DNA of 64,000 nucleotides, from positions 1,054,001 through 1,118,000 of the forward strand of contig CAWCTW010000005.1 of the NCBI GenBank assembly GCA_963798705.1. Direction: 5' to 3'. Below are positions 39,975 through 48,879 of this stretch, piece by piece. The notes under the pieces are model-generated. The model saw nothing but the letters and a program-made list of their open reading frames with translations. It was not told the DNA's origin and made no database searches. The stretch's first letter is position 1; every line of letters starts with the position of its first letter. The translations under genes were made by a program, and so were the position numbers. The DNA is from AC-56 sp963798705 (GTDB lineage: Bacteria; Actinomycetota; Thermoleophilia; Solirubrobacterales; 70-9).

Positions 39975-41438
39975 ATGGCTACCCCTGACATCACAGTCCC
40001 GACGCTCTCGCCCAAGGAGCTCACCGAGCAGGAGGAGGCGCTCAAGGAGATCGGCTCCGACTACGCGGAGCGATTCGGCTTTCACGATCCCGAGACCGGC
40101 TACGCCTACAAGGCCCCCAAGGGCCTTTCCGAGCAGGTCGTCCGCGACATCTCCGAGTACAAGTCCGAGCCCGAGTGGATGCGCGAGTTCCGCCTCAAGG
40201 CGCTCGAGCACTTCCAGCAGCGCCCCACCCCCACCTGGGGCGGAAACCTCGGCCAGATCGACTTCGACGACATCCACTACTTCGTCCGTGCCTCGGAGAA
40301 GAACAGTCGCGACTGGGACGAGGTCCCCGAGGACATCAAGAAGACCTTCGACCGCCTCGGGATCCCCGAGGCGGAGCGCAAGTTCCTGTCGGGCGTCGGC
40401 GCCCAGTACGAGTCCGAGGTCGTCTACCACCAGGTGAACGAGGCCCTCGAGAAGGAGGGCGTGATCTTCACCGACATGGACACCGCGCTGCGGGAGCACG
40501 AGGACCTGGTCCGCGAGCACTGGGCAACCGTCATCCCCCCCAACGACAACAAGCTCGCCGCGCTCAACTCGGCCGTCTGGTCGGGTGGCTCCTTCGTCTA
40601 CGTCCCGGCGGGCGCCAAGGTCGACATGCCGCTCCAGGCCTACTTCCGGATCAACACCGAGAACATGGGCCAGTTCGAGCGGACGCTGATCATCGCCGAG
40701 GAGGGCTCCGACGTCCACTACGTCGAGGGCTGCACGGCCCCCGTCTACTCATCCGACTCGCTGCACTCGGCCGTCGTGGAGATCGTCGCCAAGCCGGGCG
40801 CACACGTCCGCTACACGACCGTGCAGAACTGGTCGCAGAACGTCTACAACCTGGTGACCAAGCGCGCCGTCGCCCAGGAGGACGCCACCATGGAGTGGGT
40901 CGACTGCAACCTGGGGTCCAAGCTCACCATGAAGTACCCGAGCATCTACCTGCTCGGCGAGCGGGCCCACGGCGAGATCCTCTCGATCGCCTTCGCCGGC
41001 GCCGGCCAGCACCAGGATGCCGGCGGGAAGATCATCCACGGCGCCCCCCGGACCACGTCATCGATCTTCGCCAAGTCGATCTCCAAGAACGGTGGGCGCG
41101 GCACGTACCGCGGCCTGCTCGAGGTCGCGAAGGGCGCCAGCGAGGCCAAGTCCAAGGTGGTGTGCGACGCCCTGCTCCTCGACGAGGAGTCGCGCTCGGA
41201 CACCTACCCGACGATCCGCATCGACGAGAACGACGCCAACGTCGGCCACGAGGCCTCGGTCTCCAAGATCGGCGAGGAGCAGCTCTTCTACCTCCAGTCC
41301 CACGGCTTGGACGAGGAGGAGGCCTCGAAGATGATCGTCAACGGCTTCATCGAGCCGATCACCAAGGAGCTGCCGATGGAGTACGCGGTCGAGATGAACC
41401 GCCTGATCGAGCTGCAAATGGAAGGGTCGATTGGCTGA
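39975..41438 (+). CDS. sufB: Fe-S scaffold protein SufB
   Basis: A 487-residue SufB with the family N-terminus (EIGSDYAERFGFHDPETGY), FVYVPAGAKVDMPLQAYFRIN, EGCTAPVYSSDSLHSAVVE with the scaffold cysteine, and DENDANVGHEASVSKIGEEQ. Together with SufC and SufD it builds clusters from SufS/SufU sulfur. It overlaps sufD by 8 bases, so the two are coupled. Confidence 0.97.
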   Translation: MATPDITVPTLSPKELTEQEEALKEIGSDYAERFGFHDPETGYAYKAPKGLSEQVVRDISEYKSEPEWMREFRLKALEHFQQRPTPTWGGNLGQIDFDDIHYFVRASEKNSRDWDEVPEDIKKTFDRLGIPEAERKFLSGVGAQYESEVVYHQVNEALEKEGVIFTDMDTALREHEDLVREHWATVIPPNDNKLAALNSAVWSGGSFVYVPAGAKVDMPLQAYFRINTENMGQFERTLIIAEEGSDVHYVEGCTAPVYSSDSLHSAVVEIVAKPGAHVRYTTVQNWSQNVYNLVTKRAVAQEDATMEWVDCNLGSKLTMKYPSIYLLGERAHGEILSIAFAGAGQHQDAGGKIIHGAPRTTSSIFAKSISKNGGRGTYRGLLEVAKGASEAKSKVVCDALLLDEESRSDTYPTIRIDENDANVGHEASVSKIGEEQLFYLQSHGLDEEEASKMIVNGFIEPITKELPMEYAVEMNRLIELQMEGSIG

Positions 41439-42621
41439 GGCCGTAGCTACCGCCGAGCCCGACTGGCTTGTAGAGAGGCGCCGAAAGGGCGCCTCTTTGG
41501 CGCGCGAGCTGGAACTCCCGACGCCGAAGGCCAAGGGCTGGGAGTTCACCGACCTCTCGGACCTCGACTTGGACGCTTACTCGCCGGGCGAGGGCAGCGT
41601 GGAGGGACTCGACGGCTTGGTCGCCAGGGGCGACGGTCCGTTGGTGCTGCCGCTCGCGGATGCGGCGGGGCGATTTCCTGAGCAGGTCGGCAAGCGCTTC
41701 GGCTCGATCGTGTCGAGCGACGACCCGTTCGTCGCCCGCAACGAGCGTGACTGGACGCAGGGGGTCCTCGTCTACGTGCCGCGGGGCCATCGCCTGCCTG
41801 AGCCGGTTCGCCTGTCCGTCCTTCAGGATGGCGAGGGAAGCCTCGCCTGGCGCGCCCTCATCGTGCTCGAGGAGGGCGCCGAAGCGGAGGTCTGGGAGCG
41901 CTATGCGTCGGCGGACGGCGACGCGGAGGCTCTGTTCAACGGCGTCGTGGAGCTGTCGGTCGGACCGGGCGCGAACCTGCGCTACGTGTGCGAGCAGGAG
42001 CTCTCGAACCGAACCTGGGTGTTCGCCTCCCAGCGGGCGGAGCTCGATCGCGACGCGTCGCTGGAATGGATCGCGCTCGGCTTCGGATCGGCGCGCGGAA
42101 AGGTGAGGATGGAGACGAAGCTCGACGGCCCGGGCTCCTCGGCCAAGGTGACGGGCGCCTATGCCGGGGCCGCCCGCCAGCACCTGGACTTCGACACGAC
42201 CCAGGAGCACGCCGCGGCGCACACGACCTCGGACCTGGCGTTTCGCGGCGTCCTCGCGGACCGCGCCACCGCGGTGTGGCGAGGCATGATCCGAGTCGAT
42301 CCCGGCGCCCAGCAGACCGACGCCTTCCAGGAGAGCCGCAACCTGCTGCTGTCGAAGCGGGCCCACGCGGATGCGATCCCGGGCCTCGAGATCGAGGCCA
42401 ACGACGTCCGCTGCACCCACGCGGCGGCGGTCGCCCAGGTGGACCCCGAGCAGCTCTTCTACCTTCGGTCTCGCGGGATGCCCGAGCCCCAGGCCAAGCG
42501 CCTGATCATCGACGGGTTCCTGCAGGAGCTCGCGGAGCGAACCGGCGAGGGGCCGCTGCGGGAGGCGCTGTCGGAGGCGCTCGACCGCCGTCTCGCCGAG
42601 ATCCTCGCCGAAGCCGGCTGA
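41431..42621 (+). CDS. sufD: Fe-S scaffold protein SufD
   Basis: A 396-residue SufD starting at TTG 41431 inside the end of sufB. It has the SufB/SufD core: GVLVYVPRGHRLPEPVRLSV, AHTTSDLAFRGVL, IEANDVRCTHAAAVAQVDPEQLFYLRSRG, with the metal-site histidine and cysteine in DVRCTHAA. The N-terminal LPTPKAKGWEFTDLS is typical. Forms SufBC2D with the products of sufB and sufC. Confidence 0.95.
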   Translation: MAEAVATAEPDWLVERRRKGASLARELELPTPKAKGWEFTDLSDLDLDAYSPGEGSVEGLDGLVARGDGPLVLPLADAAGRFPEQVGKRFGSIVSSDDPFVARNERDWTQGVLVYVPRGHRLPEPVRLSVLQDGEGSLAWRALIVLEEGAEAEVWERYASADGDAEALFNGVVELSVGPGANLRYVCEQELSNRTWVFASQRAELDRDASLEWIALGFGSARGKVRMETKLDGPGSSAKVTGAYAGAARQHLDFDTTQEHAAAHTTSDLAFRGVLADRATAVWRGMIRVDPGAQQTDAFQESRNLLLSKRAHADAIPGLEIEANDVRCTHAAAVAQVDPEQLFYLRSRGMPEPQAKRLIIDGFLQELAERTGEGPLREALSEALDRRLAEILAEAG

Positions 42622-42650
42622 AGCGCTGCCAGGCGTGCCACACTGACCCG

Positions 42651-43073
42651 GTGGCCGAGCCGTCCGTCACCGGGGGCTGTCTCTGCGGCGGCGTGCGATT
42701 CGAGCTCACCGAGCCCACGACGAGCGCCGGCTATTGCCACTGCACCCGCTGCCAGCGGCGAACGGGCACGGCCGCATCCGTGCAGGCCAGGGTGGACGGG
42801 CGCGCCTTCCGGCTGCTGCGGGGTGAGGAGCTCGTCGCGGCCTGGCGCCCACCGGACAGCGGCTTCGAGAAGTGCTTCTGCCGCGAGTGCGGGGCCCATC
42901 TCTTCAGCCGCAATCCCGAGGACCCCACCCAGATGAGCGTCAGGATGGGGGCGTTCGACGGCGATCCGGGCGTCCGGCCCGGCTGGCGCGCCTATGTCGA
43001 CTACGCCGCGCCCTGGGAGCCGATCCCGGATGACGGGCTCGAGCGCTTCGCCGAGGGCAAGCCGCGCTTCTAG
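42651..43073 (+). CDS. GFA-family (glutathione-dependent formaldehyde-activating enzyme-like) zinc protein
   Basis: A 140-residue protein from GTG 42651. Zinc cysteines are in GCLCGG (C10, C12), CHCTRCQ (C29, C31, C34) and CFCREC (C75, C77, C80), the GFA/CENP-V fold. Few members have proven activity; a role in S-adduct or thiol chemistry is only possible. It follows sufD by 29 bases and overlaps the convergent membrane-protein gene by four bases. Confidence 0.85.
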   Translation: MAEPSVTGGCLCGGVRFELTEPTTSAGYCHCTRCQRRTGTAASVQARVDGRAFRLLRGEELVAAWRPPDSGFEKCFCRECGAHLFSRNPEDPTQMSVRMGAFDGDPGVRPGWRAYVDYAAPWEPIPDDGLERFAEGKPRF

Positions 43074-43546
43074 CGATTGGGCGCGGCGACGGTGATGCGG
43101 GCGATGTCGATGTGCGAGTCGGCGACGACCAGGGCGAAGGCGCCGGCCTGTGACGCCTCGACGTCAATCTTCGTCGGCTGGTCGGCGACCACGGCCCGGG
43201 TCAGGCCATACCCCGTGAGCTCCAGCGTCAGGGCGGTGTCCGAGATGACCTTCAAGCGGATCAGCTCTCCCCGGGTGTAGCGAAGCTCGGCGGGGCCGCT
43301 CGGCGGTGGTGCTCCGGCGACGACCCGCACCGTCTCCACCGGCGGCGCCGGCTGGGGCGGCCGCGACCGATGCTCGCCCTTGGGCTGGTCCTGCGCACCG
43401 CGGTTCCCACCTGCCGCGAGGTGCTCCGTGGACAGCGACGGGGCATCCACGGTCCGCTCGCTGAGCAGGAAGACGAACGCCACCACGATCCCGACGCCGA
43501 GGACGACGCCGAGGACGATCCCGATCGTTCGGTCCCGCCAGTCCAC
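43070..43546 (-). CDS. Single-pass membrane protein with extracellular beta domain
   Basis: A 158-residue protein with one membrane helix (about 8-28, GIVLGVVLGVGIVVAFVFLL), a Pro-rich charged linker, and a C-terminal beta-rich domain of about 85 residues (RYTRGELIRLKVISDTALTLELTGYGL) that looks like a cupredoxin-type fold without copper ligands. GTG start at 43546. It follows the TenA-like gene by 20 bases on the same strand. Function unknown. Confidence 0.68.
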   Translation of the reverse strand: MDWRDRTIGIVLGVVLGVGIVVAFVFLLSERTVDAPSLSTEHLAAGGNRGAQDQPKGEHRSRPPQPAPPVETVRVVAGAPPPSGPAELRYTRGELIRLKVISDTALTLELTGYGLTRAVVADQPTKIDVEASQAGAFALVVADSHIDIARITVAAPNR

Positions 43547-43566
43547 GCCGGCGGGGACGGCTACCC

Positions 43567-44175
43567 CTAGACGCCGTCCAGGAGGCGCCAGTTCGCGCGA
43601 TAGGCGCCCTCGGCCGCCGCCACGAGGCGATGCTCGTCGGCGTCGTGGGCCAGCTCGGCGACCAGCTCCCTCGCCTGCGCCGCGTGCTCGGCGTCACGCC
43701 CCTCGTGGACCTCGAAGTACCTGGTCCCGTCCCCGTCGGCGAATCCGTAGCTCGCGACGAGACCCTCGCGCTTGACGCGGGAGATCTCCGGTTGCGCGGC
43801 CTCGATCGCATAGAGGGTGGCGAGCCTCGCCAGGAGATCGCCATCGGCCGCCCAGGCGCTGACGCACTCGGCCGTCTCGGGCGTGGGATCGAGCGCCGTG
43901 TCGCCTCCGGCGGCGGACACGAACTCGTCCCAGAGCGCGACGTGCTCGCGCTCCTCGACGGCGTGCTCGCGAAGCCCGGGGTGGTCGGGCGCGGCGGCGG
44001 CCGCCCCCTCGCTGACCGCGGCGATCGCCTCGACCGCGTGGCGGTACTGGCCCGAGTAGCGGGCGAGCTCCTCGGCGGTGAGCGTTCCGGCGGTCCACCG
44101 CTGATAGAAGGGATGGCGGAGCACGTTCCAGCGCTCTCGTGCGCTCTCGATGCGGTCCCAGATGGTCAACGTCAT
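43567..44175 (-). CDS. TenA/PqqC-like (haem-oxygenase fold) protein
   Basis: A 202-residue all-helical protein. HPFYQRWTAGTLT near the N-terminus, YRHAVEAIAA, EEREHVALWDEFV and YFEVHEGRDAEHAAQ with conserved Glu/His carboxylate and histidine positions match the TenA/PqqC family, some of which are di-iron oxidases. The strong AGGAGGAGC before ATG 44175 fixes the start. A thiaminase role is not supported, since no thiamin genes are near. Confidence 0.8.
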   Translation of the reverse strand: MTLTIWDRIESARERWNVLRHPFYQRWTAGTLTAEELARYSGQYRHAVEAIAAVSEGAAAAAPDHPGLREHAVEEREHVALWDEFVSAAGGDTALDPTPETAECVSAWAADGDLLARLATLYAIEAAQPEISRVKREGLVASYGFADGDGTRYFEVHEGRDAEHAAQARELVAELAHDADEHRLVAAAEGAYRANWRLLDGV

Positions 44176-44233
44176 GTGCTCCTCCTGATTGTCTCGATCA
44201 CCGGCCGGCTGAAGGCAGCAGAATACCGGCGTC

Positions 44234-45064
44234 GTGCGCCCCGACGCCCTGGACATCGCGGTACCACCGTTCCCGCCCCACCTGGAGTGGGTCGGCCCGG
44301 CGCTCCCGCCGGTCGACCGCGTCTGCGCCCGCGGGCCGCTGCTCGTCCACTTCATCGACGCCGCCCACCTCTCAAGCGTCCGCACGCTGCCCTACCTGAC
44401 CGCCTGGAGCGAGCGCTACTCGCCGCACGGGCTCACGGTCGCCGCGGTCAACTCGCCACGGTTTCCGTTCACCGGTGACCGGACCGGGCTCGCCGCGGCG
44501 CTCGAGCGCCTGGGGATCGCCTTCCCGGTCGCGGTCGATGCCGAGTACCACGCCTGGCGCGACTACGGCTGCGAGGGCTGGCCGTCGCTCTTTCTGTGGG
44601 GAAGGGGCGGCGCGCTGCGCTGGTTTCACTTCGGCGAGGGCGAGTACGCCGCCACCGAGGGCGCGATCCAGGAGGAGCTTCTGGCGGCGTCCGGAACCCT
44701 CGACCTTCCCGGGCCCATCGATCCCTTGCGCCCGGCCGATTCGCCCGGCGCGCTGGTGGCGCGCCCGACCACCGAGATCCTTCCGGGCGGATCGATCTCG
44801 GAGCCCTGGCGCTCCACCGGCCAGTCAGACTCGCTCGAGCTCGAGTACGCGGCCGGTGGCGCGTGGGCGAGCGTGGACGGCGAGGGAACGCTCGCGGTGT
44901 CGCTGGATGGCGGCCCGGTGAGGACGATCGCGGTCGACGCCCCCGGCGCGTACGAGTTGACCGCGCACCCGTGTCACGAGGGACATGGGCTGTCGGTGGG
45001 GGCGACTCCCGGGGTGGCCGTCTATGCGGTCTCCTTCTCGGCGGGCCTTCCGCCCGCGGGCTGA
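44234..45064 (+). CDS. DipZ-like thioredoxin-fold protein lacking the CxxC site
   Basis: A 276-residue protein from GTG 44234. Residues about 30-150 match the thioredoxin/redoxin domain of DipZ-type proteins, and 185-270 a C-terminal beta domain like the DipZ carbohydrate-binding region. In DipZ relatives the segment reads as a Cys-x-x-Cys followed by IRTLPYL; here it is HLSSVRTLPYL (45-55), with serines in place of both cysteines. It therefore cannot do dithiol exchange. A binding or scaffold role is likely. It has no membrane helices. It is divergent from the TenA-like gene. Confidence 0.75.
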   Translation: MRPDALDIAVPPFPPHLEWVGPALPPVDRVCARGPLLVHFIDAAHLSSVRTLPYLTAWSERYSPHGLTVAAVNSPRFPFTGDRTGLAAALERLGIAFPVAVDAEYHAWRDYGCEGWPSLFLWGRGGALRWFHFGEGEYAATEGAIQEELLAASGTLDLPGPIDPLRPADSPGALVARPTTEILPGGSISEPWRSTGQSDSLELEYAAGGAWASVDGEGTLAVSLDGGPVRTIAVDAPGAYELTAHPCHEGHGLSVGATPGVAVYAVSFSAGLPPAG

Positions 45065-45092
45065 TCCCGGCGCGACGGTACCGGGGCGCTCG

Positions 45093-46076
45093 TCAGCTCG
45101 CGCGGGCAGCCAGCGCCGCCCGGATCTCCTTGGGCAGCATGAAGCGCACGTCCTCGTCGACGGTGCGCACCTCCGAGATGTCCTCGGTGCCCCGCTCACG
45201 GAAGAACTCGACCAGTTGCTCGACGAGCTCCTCCGGTGCGCTCGCGCCAGACGTGATGCCGAGCGTCTCGACGCCGTCGAGCCACGACTCCTGGACCTGA
45301 AGCGAGTTGTCGATCAGATATGAGGCAGCACCGCATTCGCGGGCGACCTCCACGAGCCGGTTCGAGTTCGACGAGTTCGCGGAGCCGATGACGAGAACGA
45401 GGTCGCAGTCGCGCGCGAGCTCCTTGACGGCGATCTGGCGATTCGTGGTCGCGTAACAGATGTCGTCGGACTTCGGCCCCACGATGTTCGGGAACTTCTG
45501 CTTCAGGCGGGCGATGATCCCCGACGTCTCGTCCAGCGACAGGGTCGTCTGCGTGATGTAGGCCACGTGATCCGGGTCCTCAAGCTCGAGCGCGTCGACC
45601 TCCTCAGCGGACTCGACGAGAACGATGTTGTCGGGCGCCTCCCCGGTGGTCCCCTCGACCTCCTCGTGGCCCTCGTGGCCCACCAGGATGATCGTGTAGC
45701 CGTCCTGGGCGAACTTTCGAGCCTCCACGTGGACCTTGGTGACGAGGGGGCAGGTGGCGTCGATCGTCTGCAGCTCGCGGATCCGCGCGTTCTCCTGAAC
45801 CGCGGGGGCGACGCCGTGCGCCGAGAAGACGACGACTGCGCCCTCGGGCACCTCGGTCTCCTCCTCCACGAAGATCGCACCGCGCGCCGAAAGCTGCTTG
45901 ACCACGTGCTTGTTGTGGACGATCTCCTTGCGCACGTAGACCGGCGCCCCGTGAAGCTCGAGCGCCTGCTCGACCGCCTGCACGGCACGATCCACGCCCG
46001 CGCAGTAGCCGCGCGGCGCGGCTAGGAGGATCCGCTCGGGTGTCGTCCGGGCAGGGGCTTCGGCAGCGGCCGCCAT
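45093..46076 (-). CDS. ispH: 4-hydroxy-3-methylbut-2-enyl diphosphate reductase IspH
   Basis: A 327-residue last-step enzyme of the MEP isoprenoid pathway, making IPP and DMAPP with a 4Fe-4S cluster. The three cluster cysteines are in PRGYCAGVDR (C25), DATCPLV and DICYATTNRQ; HGVAP, GHEGHEEVEG and SANSSNS hold substrate residues. Length fits the family. It depends on cluster supply by the SUF genes in this window. Isoprenoids feed undecaprenyl phosphate for the glycan locus. Confidence 0.97.
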   Translation of the reverse strand: MAAAAEAPARTTPERILLAAPRGYCAGVDRAVQAVEQALELHGAPVYVRKEIVHNKHVVKQLSARGAIFVEEETEVPEGAVVVFSAHGVAPAVQENARIRELQTIDATCPLVTKVHVEARKFAQDGYTIILVGHEGHEEVEGTTGEAPDNIVLVESAEEVDALELEDPDHVAYITQTTLSLDETSGIIARLKQKFPNIVGPKSDDICYATTNRQIAVKELARDCDLVLVIGSANSSNSNRLVEVARECGAASYLIDNSLQVQESWLDGVETLGITSGASAPEELVEQLVEFFRERGTEDISEVRTVDEDVRFMLPKEIRAALAARAS

Positions 46077-46133
46077 CGCCTACAGGGTACCGGCGCCCTC
46101 GAGCGTGCCAAGTGCGGTCGCGAACTAACTCAA

Positions 46134-47015
46134 CTAGCGCAGCTCGGGCAGGGCGGCGAGCGCCGGGGTTCCGACCGCCCCCAGGCTGCGGGCGCAGACG
46201 TGCGACAGATCATCCTCGCGGGTGTGCCACCAGGCGCCGGGCGAAGGCCCCGGGCCGTAGCCGAAGTCGATCAGGCCCACCGCCGGGACCCCCGCCTGGA
46301 TGAACGGCGTGTGGTCGTCGAGGATGCCCGGCGCCTCACCGCCGAATGGCGAGCCCGGACCGCCCCCGGCGGCATCCGCGAAGGCGCCGTACAGGCGCTC
46401 GTCGGAGTTCCCCTCGCGGGGGATCTCGAGGTCGCAGTCGGCGACCATGTCGAAGAGCACCATCGCGCGAATGCTCGGCAGCGGCGGCGACCCCTGCCTG
46501 CCGCCCTCCTCCGCGTAGCGCACGAACTGCGCGCTGCCGCGGTCCCCGCCGCTCTCGAAGGAGGTGCCTCGCGCCGGCTCCTCGGCGTCGAACAGCACGA
46601 GGTCGACCGACGGCCCGTCGGGCCTCGGGGGCAGGGCGCGCGCGAGCTCGAGCACCACCGCGACGCCCGAGGCCCCATCGTTGGCGCCCACGAAGCCGGG
46701 AACATCCTTGGTGTCGTAGTGCGCCCCCACGACCACCGTCCCCTCCGCGCGCCCGGCAATCCGGGCGACCACGTTGCGCCGGGGCCGCTGGATGCGGATC
46801 CCGCCGATCCCGGCTTCGCGCAGGCGCCGGACGATGAACCGAACCTCACGCCGGCCACCGGCGGATCCGGTCGGGCGGGGCCCGATCGCCACCTGGGCGC
46901 GAAGGTCGCGGAAGGCGCGCCGGGCGTCGAACCGCTCCCCGCCCCCTGGGGCGCCGGCCGTGCCGCCGCCCCCTCCGCATCCGGTGAGGCAGCCGGCCGC
47001 GAGGAGCACGACCAC
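46134..47015 (-). CDS. M28-family metallopeptidase, probable lipoprotein
   Basis: A protein of about 293 residues with a lipobox LLAAGC (C9) close to the predicted start, then the peptidase domain: GAHYDT (H99, D101), FVGANDGASG (D113), LFDAEEP (E145, E146), a VADCD block and WWHTREDDLSH, the M28 zinc ligands and catalytic carboxylate. GTG 47015 leaves a very short signal; an upstream CTG or GTG may be the true start. Anchored outside, it would release amino acids from peptides. It starts 57 bases before the divergent WS/DGAT gene. Confidence 0.85.
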   Translation of the reverse strand: MVVLLAAGCLTGCGGGGGTAGAPGGGERFDARRAFRDLRAQVAIGPRPTGSAGGRREVRFIVRRLREAGIGGIRIQRPRRNVVARIAGRAEGTVVVGAHYDTKDVPGFVGANDGASGVAVVLELARALPPRPDGPSVDLVLFDAEEPARGTSFESGGDRGSAQFVRYAEEGGRQGSPPLPSIRAMVLFDMVADCDLEIPREGNSDERLYGAFADAAGGGPGSPFGGEAPGILDDHTPFIQAGVPAVGLIDFGYGPGPSPGAWWHTREDDLSHVCARSLGAVGTPALAALPELR

Positions 47016-47071
47016 GAGCAGAACGGCGTTTGGAATGGAAGCTTGCTGAACGGGCGACTAGGGTAATCGCC

Positions 47072-48505
47072 ATGGCGCAGCGTCACCTGGATCGCCTGAG
47101 CTCGACCGACGTCTCGTTTCTGACCAACGAGAGCTCGGCCAGCCACATGCATGTCGGCGCGATCATGATCTTCGAGGGTCCGGCGCCCAGCTACGACGAC
47201 CTGGTCGAGCACGTCCGCAGCCGCCTGCACCTCGTACCCCGGTTCCGGCAGAAGCTCGCGTATCCGCCGGCGCAGAGCGGGCGCCCGTTCTGGGTGGACG
47301 ACCCGAACCTGAACCTCGAGTACCACATCCGCCATTCCGCGCTGCCCGCGCCCGGCTCCGAGGAGCAGCTGCGGCGGATGGCCGGCCGCGTCTTCTCGCA
47401 GCAGCTCGACCGCTCCAAGCCGCTGTGGGAGCTGTGGCTGGTGCAGGGGCTGACGCGCAATCGCTTCGCCCTGCTCACCAAGACCCATCACGCCGTCGTG
47501 GACGGCGTCGCCGGCGTCGATATCGCGACCGTCCTGTTCGACCTGAATCCCGTGCCGGAGCCCGCGGATCCCGACGCCTCCTGGAACCCGCAGCCGGAGC
47601 CCTCGGCCGCAACGCTGTTGGCGAAGGGAGTCGAGGATCTACTTCGTGCGCCGATTCGCGCGGCCAGGCGCCTCGAGCGAGCCGTCGAGCACCCCGAGAG
47701 CGCGGCGCGCCAGGTGAGGGACGCCGTGGAGGCGGTGAGCGAGGTGGGCTGGAACTTCGCCGACCCGGCGCCGAAGGTGCCGCTGAACGTCGAGATCGGC
47801 TCGCACCGGCGCTACGTGTGGGTGCGAAGCGACCTCGATCACTTCAAGCGGGTGAAGGACGCCGTGGGCGGCACCGTGAACGACGTGGTGCTCGCCGTCG
47901 TCGCGGGCGCCCTCCGGGAGTGGCTGCGGGGCCGCGGGATCCGCACCGAGGGGCTCGAGCTTCGGGCGCAGGTCCCCGTCAGCATCCGAGCCGCCGACCA
48001 GCATGGGCAGCTGGGCAACCGCCTGGCGGTCATGAGGGCGGCGCTACCCGTCTTCATCGGCGACCCGATCCGGCGCCTCGAGGCGGTGACGGAGGCGATG
48101 CGGGGGCTCAAGCAGTCCAAGCAGGCTCTGGGAGCGGAAGTGATCTCCCGCTTCAACGACTTCGCGCCCCCCACCCTGCTCGCCCAGGCCGCGCGCATCA
48201 ACTTCTCGACCCGGCTCTTCAACCTCACGGTCACCAACGTGCCGGGGCCGCAGGTACCCCTCTACGTCCTGGGCCGGGAGCTGGAGGACGTGTTCCCGGT
48301 CGGCTTCCTGCCCCCGAATCAGGCGCTCTTCGTGGCGATCATGAGCTACAACGGCGGGGTCGCCTTCGGCCTGCTCGCCGACTACGACGCGATGGACGAC
48401 GTGGACGTGGTGGCCGAGGGGATCGAGCGCGCCATCGCGGAGCTCGTGGAAGCGGCGAAGGCCGTTACCGAGCCTGCCGCGGAAGCGGGAGCGCCGACCG
48501 GCTAG
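47072..48505 (+). CDS. WS/DGAT-family wax ester synthase/diacylglycerol acyltransferase
   Basis: A 477-residue acyltransferase with the catalytic KTHHAVVDGVAG (H139, H140, D144), a PLWELWLV block and the family's TVTNVPGPQVPLYVLG and NQALFVAIMSYNGGVAFGLLAD near the end. It joins acyl-CoA to diacylglycerol or fatty alcohol to make storage lipid. ATG 47072 gives the typical MAQRHLDRLSSTDVSFL start. A perfect hairpin begins right at its stop. Confidence 0.92.
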   Translation: MAQRHLDRLSSTDVSFLTNESSASHMHVGAIMIFEGPAPSYDDLVEHVRSRLHLVPRFRQKLAYPPAQSGRPFWVDDPNLNLEYHIRHSALPAPGSEEQLRRMAGRVFSQQLDRSKPLWELWLVQGLTRNRFALLTKTHHAVVDGVAGVDIATVLFDLNPVPEPADPDASWNPQPEPSAATLLAKGVEDLLRAPIRAARRLERAVEHPESAARQVRDAVEAVSEVGWNFADPAPKVPLNVEIGSHRRYVWVRSDLDHFKRVKDAVGGTVNDVVLAVVAGALREWLRGRGIRTEGLELRAQVPVSIRAADQHGQLGNRLAVMRAALPVFIGDPIRRLEAVTEAMRGLKQSKQALGAEVISRFNDFAPPTLLAQAARINFSTRLFNLTVTNVPGPQVPLYVLGRELEDVFPVGFLPPNQALFVAIMSYNGGVAFGLLADYDAMDDVDVVAEGIERAIAELVEAAKAVTEPAAEAGAPTG

Positions 48506-48536
48506 CTGAGCGGGGCTCCACAAAATCCCCGCTCAG
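48506..48536 (+). terminator. 10-base perfect hairpin directly after the WS/DGAT stop
   Basis: CTGAGCGGGG (48506-48515) pairs perfectly with CCCCGCTCAG (48527-48536) around an 11-base loop. It starts one base after the TAG. There is no T run after it, so it is an intrinsic terminator of the GC-rich actinobacterial kind or an mRNA-stabilising stem; the next gene starts 17 bases later. Confidence 0.65.
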
Positions 48537-48552
48537 GCGTACCATTCAAGCG

Positions 48553-48828
48553 GTGAGCGACGAGCGCTCCGACACGACGCAGACGACCCAGTTCCACTAC
48601 CACCTGGAGCTGAACCCCGCCCAGCTCAAGATCGCGCACACCGCACTGCGCTCGCTGCTCGACGACTTCGGCCACGACGAGCCGGACGTCGTGCGCGTCA
48701 TCCACGAGGTCCTCGGCAAGCTTCCCGACGAGCACGCGATCCGGGCGATCCAGCTCGACCGCGAGGTCGAGCGCCAGCTCGGGACGGGTGACGCGGACGG
48801 CGACGAGCCCCCACCCAGCGTCGCCTAG
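48553..48828 (+). CDS. Small acidic conserved-looking protein of unknown function
   Basis: A 91-residue protein from GTG 48553, compositionally well-behaved: a beta-like start (FHYHLELNPAQLKIAHTALR) and a helical middle (LLDDFGHDEPDVVRVIHEVLGKLP) with acidic ends. No membrane segment, signal or metal motif. It follows the WS/DGAT gene after a hairpin. No family was recognised. It is the better reading here because the hydrophobic and charged pattern is protein-like and the overlapping frames are not. Confidence 0.6.
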   Translation: MSDERSDTTQTTQFHYHLELNPAQLKIAHTALRSLLDDFGHDEPDVVRVIHEVLGKLPDEHAIRAIQLDREVERQLGTGDADGDEPPPSVA

Positions 48829-48879
48829 CGCGTCCCCGGACGCGATGGCATTCTCGGGGGTAGCGCTAGCCTCGCCTCG

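Noticed and set aside
43567..44175. Thiaminase II (TenA) for thiamin salvage
   Set aside because: The fold fits, but no thiamin genes are nearby and PqqC-like or di-iron oxidase members share the same fold.
48553..48828. Toxin-antitoxin component
   Set aside because: It has a small size and acidic ends, but no partner gene and no known antitoxin fold pattern; kept as a hypothetical protein.
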